A stretch of 64,000 nt of DNA from Paenibacillus sp. USDA918EY (GTDB taxonomy: Bacteria; Bacillota; Bacilli; Paenibacillales; Paenibacillaceae). Of the stretch, positions 59,179-64,000 are shown in pieces. The DNA lies in assembly GCF_009870825.1 (NCBI RefSeq), contig NZ_WTWY01000012.1, positions 1 to 64,000 on the forward strand. The letters run 5' to 3'. Numbering within the stretch: the first letter of the stretch is position 1; each line of letters opens with the position of its first letter. The translations under genes and the position numbers were made by a program. The notes below the pieces were generated by a model that was not told where the DNA came from, did no database searches, and worked only from the letters and a program-made list of their open reading frames with translations.

Positions 59179-61452
59179 CTATTTTGGATTTGACGATTGC
59201 ATCAAGTATTTTCCCGTGATCGACTGCTCAGCATGCACGATCTGCGCCGGCGTGCCCTCGAACACCACCTGGCCGCCCTTGCTGCCTCCGTCCGGTCCCA
59301 TATCGATGATCCAATCCGCTTGGCTGATGACTTCGAGGTTGTGCTCGATGACGATCACCGTATTGCCGGCCTCCACGAGGCGGTTCATGATCTCCAGCAG
59401 ATGACCGATATCGGACATATGCAGTCCGGTCGTCGGCTCGTCCATGACATAAATGCTGCCTTTCTTATGCAGCTCGCTTGCCAGCTTGATGCGTTGGCAT
59501 TCTCCGCCCGAAAGCGTGCTGAGCGGCTGGCCGAGCGTAATATAGTTCAAACCGACATCGCTCATCGCCTGCAGCTTGCGTACAACCTCTTTTAGCTGGA
59601 AAAATTCCAAAGCCTGCTCCACCGTCATCTCCAGCACTTCGGCGATGGACTTGCCGTTCAGCTTGTAGGCGAGCACCTCTTCCTTAAACCGTTTCCCTCC
59701 GCATGCTTCGCATGGCATCTCCACGCTTTCAAAGAATGAAAGGTCCATGTACACGACGCCCAGCCCTTGACAGTGTTCGCAAGCCCCCTTGGAGTTGAAG
59801 CTGAACAAGCTTGGGCTCACCTTGTTCGCGGAAGCAAACGCCTTCCGTACATCATCCAGGATGCCCGTATAGGTCGCGGAATTCGAACGCGTCGATACAC
59901 CTACCGCCGATTGGTCGATGACGACCGCATCCGGATGCTGGCTGAGGAATACTTCGTTAATCAACGTACTTTTGCCCGATCCCGCCACACCCGTAACGAC
60001 GGTCAGCACTCCGGTCGGAATATCGACGCTGACGTTCCGAAGGTTGTGCAAAGCGGCATCCTTGATGGACAGTTTGCCGGACGGCTGCCTGCAATCTTGC
60101 TTCAGCTGAAGCGGCCGCTTCATATGGGTACCTGTCAATGTATCGGCCTCAAGCAAGCCTTGATAGCTTCCTTCATAAACGATGGTACCACCGCGGCTGC
60201 CGGCGTAAGGACCGACGTCGACGATATGATCCGCCACTTTGATAACGTCGGGATCATGCTCGACGACAAGCACGGTATTCCCCTTGTCGCGCAGCTTCTG
60301 AAGCAGTTCATTTAAGCGGTGTACATCGCGGGGATGCAGGCCAACGCTGGGTTCATCGAAAATGTAGGTAACATCGACCAGGCTCCCGCTCAGGTGCTTT
60401 ACCATCTTCACGCGCTGCGACTCCCCGCCGGACAATGTATCCGTCTCGCGGTCCAGCGTCAGGTAATCAAGTCCGATATCCACCAGATGCTGCAGCCGTT
60501 CCGTCAGCGACTTGACCATCGGTGCGGCGGCAGCGTCGTCAATCTCCCGAATGACGCGGATAAGTTGTCCGACCTCCATGGAGGACAGCTCCGCAATGTT
60601 ATGCCCATTGATCTTGCAGCCCAGCGCGGCTTGACTAAGCCTCGCGCCGCCACAGCTGGAGCAGGGACCCTCGGAGATGAACGGAGCGACGGTTTGCTGC
60701 GTGCGTTCCGACTTGGTTTTCAAGTCCTGTTTGATGTATTTGTTCGTAAACTTTTCGATGACGCCTTCCACGGTAATATTGGTGGCTTTTCCGGCGAAAT
60801 CCACCTTCACCTTCCTTGCCTTGCCGTACAGCAGCTGCTCCAGGTCTTCAGCCGAATAGTCGCTGAGTTTTTTATCAAGGTCAAAGGAACCTGACTGTAC
60901 AAGCATATTCCATTCCCATCCGCCCACCGTATAGCCCGGCAGCATAATAGCCCCTTCATTGAGGGACTTGGTCATGTCCACCGCTTTGCTCATGTCGACG
61001 GTAAGGCTGCGGCCGATCCCGTTGCATTCGGGACACATGCCTTGCGGATCGTTAAACGAGAACATGTTCGCTCCCCCGACATAGGGCTGACCTGCTCGTG
61101 AAAAGAGGAGACGGAGAATGGGGGAAATATCGGTAATGGTGCCCATCGTGGAATGGGAACCGCCGCCCAACCGTTTCTGATCCACGATCACAGCCATACT
61201 CAAATTCTCGATCGCGTCCGCATCAGGCTGCGGATATTTCGGCAGGAACGTGCGCACGAACATGCTGAAGTTCTCATTCAGCAATCGCGTGGATTCCGCG
61301 GCGATCGTATCGAAGACGATCGAAGACTTGCCGGATCCGGATACCCCGGTAAATATCGTGATCTTCCGTTTGGGAATGCGCAAGGATACGTTCTTGAGAT
61401 TGTTTTCTCTGGCGGCCGAAATAACGATATACTCCTGATTCGATTCGCTCAT
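59179..61452 (-). CDS. UvrA-like ABC ATPase (UvrA3/DrrC-type)
   Basis: A 757-residue protein, about 200 residues shorter than canonical UvrA (~940-960). It keeps two ABC modules: Walker A GVSGSGKSS near residue 40 and GVAGSGKST near 500, signature LSGGESQR and LSGGECQR, and Cys pairs CPECNGIG, CSSCGGAR, CEHCQGLG and CEACGGKRF for zinc. The UvrB-binding domain is reduced. Such short UvrA paralogues occur in Firmicutes and actinomycetes (DrrC in anthracycline producers), in drug tolerance or special DNA damage. ATG 61452 with GGAAGG nine bases upstream is preferred to 61461. A strong promoter lies at 61649-61678, leaving a leader of about 190 bases. Confidence 0.85.
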   Translation of the reverse strand: MSESNQEYIVISAARENNLKNVSLRIPKRKITIFTGVSGSGKSSIVFDTIAAESTRLLNENFSMFVRTFLPKYPQPDADAIENLSMAVIVDQKRLGGGSHSTMGTITDISPILRLLFSRAGQPYVGGANMFSFNDPQGMCPECNGIGRSLTVDMSKAVDMTKSLNEGAIMLPGYTVGGWEWNMLVQSGSFDLDKKLSDYSAEDLEQLLYGKARKVKVDFAGKATNITVEGVIEKFTNKYIKQDLKTKSERTQQTVAPFISEGPCSSCGGARLSQAALGCKINGHNIAELSSMEVGQLIRVIREIDDAAAAPMVKSLTERLQHLVDIGLDYLTLDRETDTLSGGESQRVKMVKHLSGSLVDVTYIFDEPSVGLHPRDVHRLNELLQKLRDKGNTVLVVEHDPDVIKVADHIVDVGPYAGSRGGTIVYEGSYQGLLEADTLTGTHMKRPLQLKQDCRQPSGKLSIKDAALHNLRNVSVDIPTGVLTVVTGVAGSGKSTLINEVFLSQHPDAVVIDQSAVGVSTRSNSATYTGILDDVRKAFASANKVSPSLFSFNSKGACEHCQGLGVVYMDLSFFESVEMPCEACGGKRFKEEVLAYKLNGKSIAEVLEMTVEQALEFFQLKEVVRKLQAMSDVGLNYITLGQPLSTLSGGECQRIKLASELHKKGSIYVMDEPTTGLHMSDIGHLLEIMNRLVEAGNTVIVIEHNLEVISQADWIIDMGPDGGSKGGQVVFEGTPAQIVHAEQSITGKYLMQSSNPK

Positions 61453-61475
61453 GGCTATCATCCTTCCGTTCGTGT

Positions 61476-61523
61476 TTATTTTCGATACACGTTCATACCG
61501 TACAAATGGTCCGAACTAGACAT
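61476..61523 (-). CDS. Possible 15-codon leader peptide of the UvrA-like gene
   Basis: ATG 61523, within the 3' arm of the leader hairpin, opens a frame reading MSSSDHLYGMNVYRK, ending 23 bases before the gene start. An internal ATG would give MNVYRK. No strong ribosome site is visible. Its position after a strong hairpin invites the idea of translational control, but chance is possible. Confidence 0.25.
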   Translation of the reverse strand: MSSSDHLYGMNVYRK

Positions 61524-61561
61524 AAACCGGCTGCAAAACCTATACCTGCAGCCGGTTTATG
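61521..61561. promoter_or_regulatory. Perfect 15-base inverted repeat in the leader of the UvrA-like gene
   Basis: CATAAACCGGCTGCA (61521-61535) and TGCAGCCGGTTTATG (61547-61561) are perfectly complementary around an 11-base loop. No T-run follows on either strand, so it is not an obvious terminator; attenuator or operator are possible. Confidence 0.6.
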
Positions 61562-61648
61562 TTGATTCGGATCAAGCAAGCTCTTATTTATGTTTTAAAC
61601 TCTTCAAATAACTAATTCTTTAATCGGGCACCATTTTGTGCCGACTTG

Positions 61649-61678
61649 ATTATAGGGAACTGCTTAGTGTCGTGTCAA
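61649..61678 (-). promoter_or_regulatory. Strong sigma-A promoter of the UvrA-like gene
   Basis: Minus TTGACA (61678-61673), 18-base spacer, TATAAT (61654-61649). Both boxes match the consensus perfectly. Confidence 0.75.
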
Positions 61679-61789
61679 CAACTTTGTCTCTCATTCGGGC
61701 AGTATACATCCACTCATCATGAACACTTACCAAATATGATATTAAAGCATTAAAATCATCGGAACTAGACGTAGCGGGTCATCGATATC

Positions 61790-61942
61790 ATGACACGGTC
61801 ACCTTCCCGTTTGCTTGCGACGAAAGATATTGAAGTCGTCCCGCATAGCAGACCTAACGCAAGCCTCGCTTGGTGGGACGGCTTGGGATTTTTCGTTATG
61901 TACAGGCAGCTGGAGATGACGCCCATGCTTGGTGTACGATGA
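61790..61942 (+). pseudogene. IS66-like TnpB remnant
   Basis: A 50-codon frame ends SLAWWDGLGFFVMYRQLEMTP. The pattern W-D-x2-G-F-x2-x-Y-x2-L-E is the C-terminal signature of IS66 accessory protein TnpB (OrfB), and the preceding RPNASL fits its N-R-x-N-x-L region. The rest of the gene and element are absent, with no ribosome site. A short relic of an insertion is likely; the match is by eye only. Confidence 0.35.
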
Positions 61943-61976
61943 AAAGCTCCTGACCGGCTTGCGCCGCAGGAGCTTT
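61943..61976 (-). terminator. Terminator after phosphomannomutase
   Basis: AAAGCTCCTG and CAGGAGCTTT form a perfect stem just beyond the stop at 61984; on the minus strand TTTCATCG follows. Confidence 0.7.
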
Positions 61977-61983
61977 CATTGTG

Positions 61984-63435
61984 TTACCATTGAATTTGCA
62001 GTTCCGGCGCAGTAGCATGAAGCGCTTGTTCCATCCGGGATTTGATTGTGTTCAAGCCCTCCTCGGTGTCTGCTTCTGCTCGGAGCACCAGAATCGGTTG
62101 GGTATTCGAGCTACGTACCAGCCCCCAGCCGATCGGGAATAACACGCGTACGCCGTCAACGTCGATCAGTTCATGTTTCCCTTGAAAGTAATTTTTAACA
62201 TTTTCAGTGATTCGTTGCTTTGCCACGTCATCGCACGGAACTCTCGTCTCCGGCGTGGCGCAGTATTTCGGCACGTCGGCAAATAATTCGGACAGCGTAC
62301 GCCGGTCCCGACTCAGCATGCGGAGCAAGCGGCCGGCAGCGTATAACGCGTCGTCAAAACCATAATACTCGTCGCGGAAAAATAAATGCCCCGACATTTC
62401 TCCAGTAAACGGAACATCCCATTTGCGCATGCTCGCTTTAATGTGGGAATGCCCGGTGCGATGGAAAATCGGCTCGCCGCCCAGCTTCTCGATTTCCTCG
62501 ACCAGCGCTTTCGAGCATTTGACTTCCACCAGCGCCTTGCAGCCCGGGTATTTCGGCAAAATTTCGCGCCAGAACTGGATCATCAACTGATCGCCCCATA
62601 AAATGCCGCCCCGTTCGTCCACTACGCCAAGGCGGTCTCCGTCCCCATCGAAGGCGATGCCGATGTCGGCCTTTTCCTTCTTCACGGCGTCGATCAGATC
62701 CCGCAAATTTTTCGGCTCTACCGGGTCGGGATGATGATTCGGGAAATCCGGATCCGACTTGCAGTACAGCTCAATCACTTCGCAGCCCCATCGGCGAAGC
62801 GCCTTGGGGGCAAACGGCGACGGCGTGCCGTTGCCGCAATCGACAACGACCTTAAGCTTCCGGCCGTTTAGACGGATTTTGTCTGCCAGCATGTCCAGAT
62901 ATGGCTCTTCCACGCTTTCGCGGCGCAGGCCTTCTTCCGCATAATCGAAGCCGGAAGGCAGCTTGCCTTCGGCCGCCAAGCGAAGCATGCGGCTGCGCAG
63001 CTTCTGGATTTCTTCGCCGTAGATCGTCGTATAGTCCATGGCGATTTTAAATCCGTTTTCGTCGCCGGGGTTATGGCTTGCCGTAATCATGATCCCGCTT
63101 GGTTCGTGATCGTGATGCATCGCAAAGTAGAACATAGGCGTCGTCACTTCGCCGATATCGACCGCTATGCATCCGGATTGCTGCAAGCCGGCGATCAGCG
63201 CCCGCTGGAACTCCGGGGATGATTTGCGGTTGTCATGGCCGACGATGGCCGTGTTCCGGCCGGCCGTCTTTAAGGTTTCTCCAAAAGCTCTCCCCAGCCA
63301 ATAACAAAAAGGGAGATCAATGTCTTCATACGCTTTGCCGCGAATATCGTATTCACGAAATACATGGGAGGGGATGGAGGTACCCGCTTCCCGGGTCGGC
63401 ATCCCGTGCTCCTGCAGATCTTGGGTTAAAGGCAT
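61984..63435 (-). CDS. Phosphomannomutase/phosphoglucomutase
   Basis: A 483-residue alpha-D-phosphohexomutase that interconverts hexose 1- and 6-phosphates through a phosphoserine. The four signatures are present: TASHNP with active Ser120, metal loop DGDGDR, sugar loop GEMSGH, and phosphate loop RSSNTQP. Length and sequence fit the AlgC/ManB-like PMM/PGM class. ATG 63435 with GAGGTGG five bases upstream is chosen over the GTG 63444 in frame. It follows a glycosidase-like gene by 44 bases on the same strand and likely forms an operon for sugar-nucleotide or mannoside metabolism. Confidence 0.92.
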   Translation of the reverse strand: MPLTQDLQEHGMPTREAGTSIPSHVFREYDIRGKAYEDIDLPFCYWLGRAFGETLKTAGRNTAIVGHDNRKSSPEFQRALIAGLQQSGCIAVDIGEVTTPMFYFAMHHDHEPSGIMITASHNPGDENGFKIAMDYTTIYGEEIQKLRSRMLRLAAEGKLPSGFDYAEEGLRRESVEEPYLDMLADKIRLNGRKLKVVVDCGNGTPSPFAPKALRRWGCEVIELYCKSDPDFPNHHPDPVEPKNLRDLIDAVKKEKADIGIAFDGDGDRLGVVDERGGILWGDQLMIQFWREILPKYPGCKALVEVKCSKALVEEIEKLGGEPIFHRTGHSHIKASMRKWDVPFTGEMSGHLFFRDEYYGFDDALYAAGRLLRMLSRDRRTLSELFADVPKYCATPETRVPCDDVAKQRITENVKNYFQGKHELIDVDGVRVLFPIGWGLVRSSNTQPILVLRAEADTEEGLNTIKSRMEQALHATAPELQIQW

Positions 63436-63479
63436 CGTTTCCACCTCTTTTTGGTTGTCGTTTATTGGATGATGGTAAG

Positions 63480-64000
63480 CTACGCTTGTTGGTTAATCGT
63501 TTTTTTGTATATGGCCTCGGTCAGCAAGTAGGAGACGACGGCTTCCGCCCCGCAGTTCACATTGGGGCCGTCCGCATTCAAACCGTCGCAGCAGCTGCCG
63601 TCCTTCTCGCGAACCATTGGTGCTCCGAGATCGTTGCCGCCGTAAAACCAATCGCGGCATTTCGTCACGATCGATTCGTATTTTGGCGTTTTCGTCAGCT
63701 CATAGGCTTTTGCTGCGGCTAAAGCCAACTTCATGACATCGATCGGCTGCTGATCCCACAAGGCCCGGTCACCCGGACGGCACCAGCCTTTGCTTCCGAT
63801 CGGCCGGATTTGCCCCGCGTCGTTTTGCGACAAACCGATCAGGAAATCGAGGGATCTTAAAGCGATATCAAGCAAATCCGTCCGTTTTAATATTTCGTGG
63901 GCCCACAACATCCCCCAAGGCAGCAGGGCGTTGCTGTAAGTGATTTCCGGTTCGTACCACGACCAATCCGGAGCGGAATGCCGGTGATAAAGGCCGGCAA
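63480..64000 (-). CDS. Glycosidase-like (alpha/alpha barrel) protein, C-terminal part
   Basis: The frame continues beyond the window edge at 64000; 172 residues are visible. The segments AGLYHRHSAPDWSWYEPEITY, SNALLPWGMLWAHEILKRTDLLDIALRSLDFLIGL and GWCRPGDRALWDQQPIDVMKLALAAAKAYELT have the helical pattern of six-hairpin glycosidase-like proteins that accompany mannosyltransferases in some bacteria. The conserved Cys and Asp residues near the end (CCDGLNADGPNVNCGAEAVVSY) are noticeable. The exact family is uncertain. It is followed at 44 bases by phosphomannomutase, which supports a mannose-linked role. Confidence 0.6.
   Translation of the reverse strand, partial: AGLYHRHSAPDWSWYEPEITYSNALLPWGMLWAHEILKRTDLLDIALRSLDFLIGLSQNDAGQIRPIGSKGWCRPGDRALWDQQPIDVMKLALAAAKAYELTKTPKYESIVTKCRDWFYGGNDLGAPMVREKDGSCCDGLNADGPNVNCGAEAVVSYLLTEAIYKKTINQQA

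Overview
The window reads as chromosomal DNA of an endospore-forming Gram-positive bacterium of the Bacillales, most like Paenibacillus or a close relative. The grounds are a complete ger-type germinant-receptor operon, an SLH-domain surface protein, strong AGGAGG-type ribosome binding sites, many carbohydrate-active enzymes with sugar transporters, and two resistance genes (Vat-type acetyltransferase, rifampin phosphotransferase) of the kind known from environmental Paenibacillus. The genus is an inference; no rRNA or tRNA gene is present to confirm it.

Layout. 0.5-4.6 kb: ger operon on the minus strand in the order A-C-D-B. 4.7-7.1 kb: a 5'-truncated MarR gene with an intact-looking double operator, and a group II intron sitting directly behind a Rho-independent terminator. 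7.2-15.5 kb: DUF4386 membrane protein, AraC regulator, Vat acetyltransferase with a possible attenuator leader, a proline-rich small protein, a secreted CBM56-GH64 beta-1,3-glucanase, a truncated MerR gene and rifampin phosphotransferase. 15.7-31.5 kb: mostly small accessory genes (cell-wall glucosaminidase, DinB, YdeI, three transporters, VOC, two WYL regulators, twin DUF1259 proteins, Crp/Fnr regulator, flavin reductase, a secreted helveticin-like protein and a MerR-SDR pair). 31.6-42.6 kb: DinB, then a large surface protein, an ABC sugar-type importer without ATPase but with an HlyD-type adaptor, and a response regulator-kinase-lipoprotein operon. 42.8-49.6 kb: YfiR/YfiS-like regulator-transporter pair, serine hydrolase, a secreted helical protein and a YcdB/SLH protein. 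49.7-58.9 kb: a carbohydrate locus comprising an AraC-GH39 fusion, an MFS sugar transporter and two GH3 enzymes, with cre-like sites. 59-64 kb: UvrA-like ABC protein with a structured leader, an IS66-like remnant, phosphomannomutase and the end of a glycosidase-like gene cut by the window edge.

How it fits together. Two themes recur. First, antibiotic defence: vat and rph lie about 3 kb apart, and several efflux genes and a UvrA-like ATPase are nearby; vat and uvrA-like have long leaders with hairpins and short ORFs. Second, polysaccharide use: GH64, GH39, two GH3, GPH/SLC45-like MFS, and an ABC importer that must borrow an ATPase. The most unusual items are the AraC-GH39 one-polypeptide regulator/hydrolase and the ABC importer-HlyD-surface protein-two-component cluster. 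All start codons were chosen by ribosome binding site inspection; no database search was possible.
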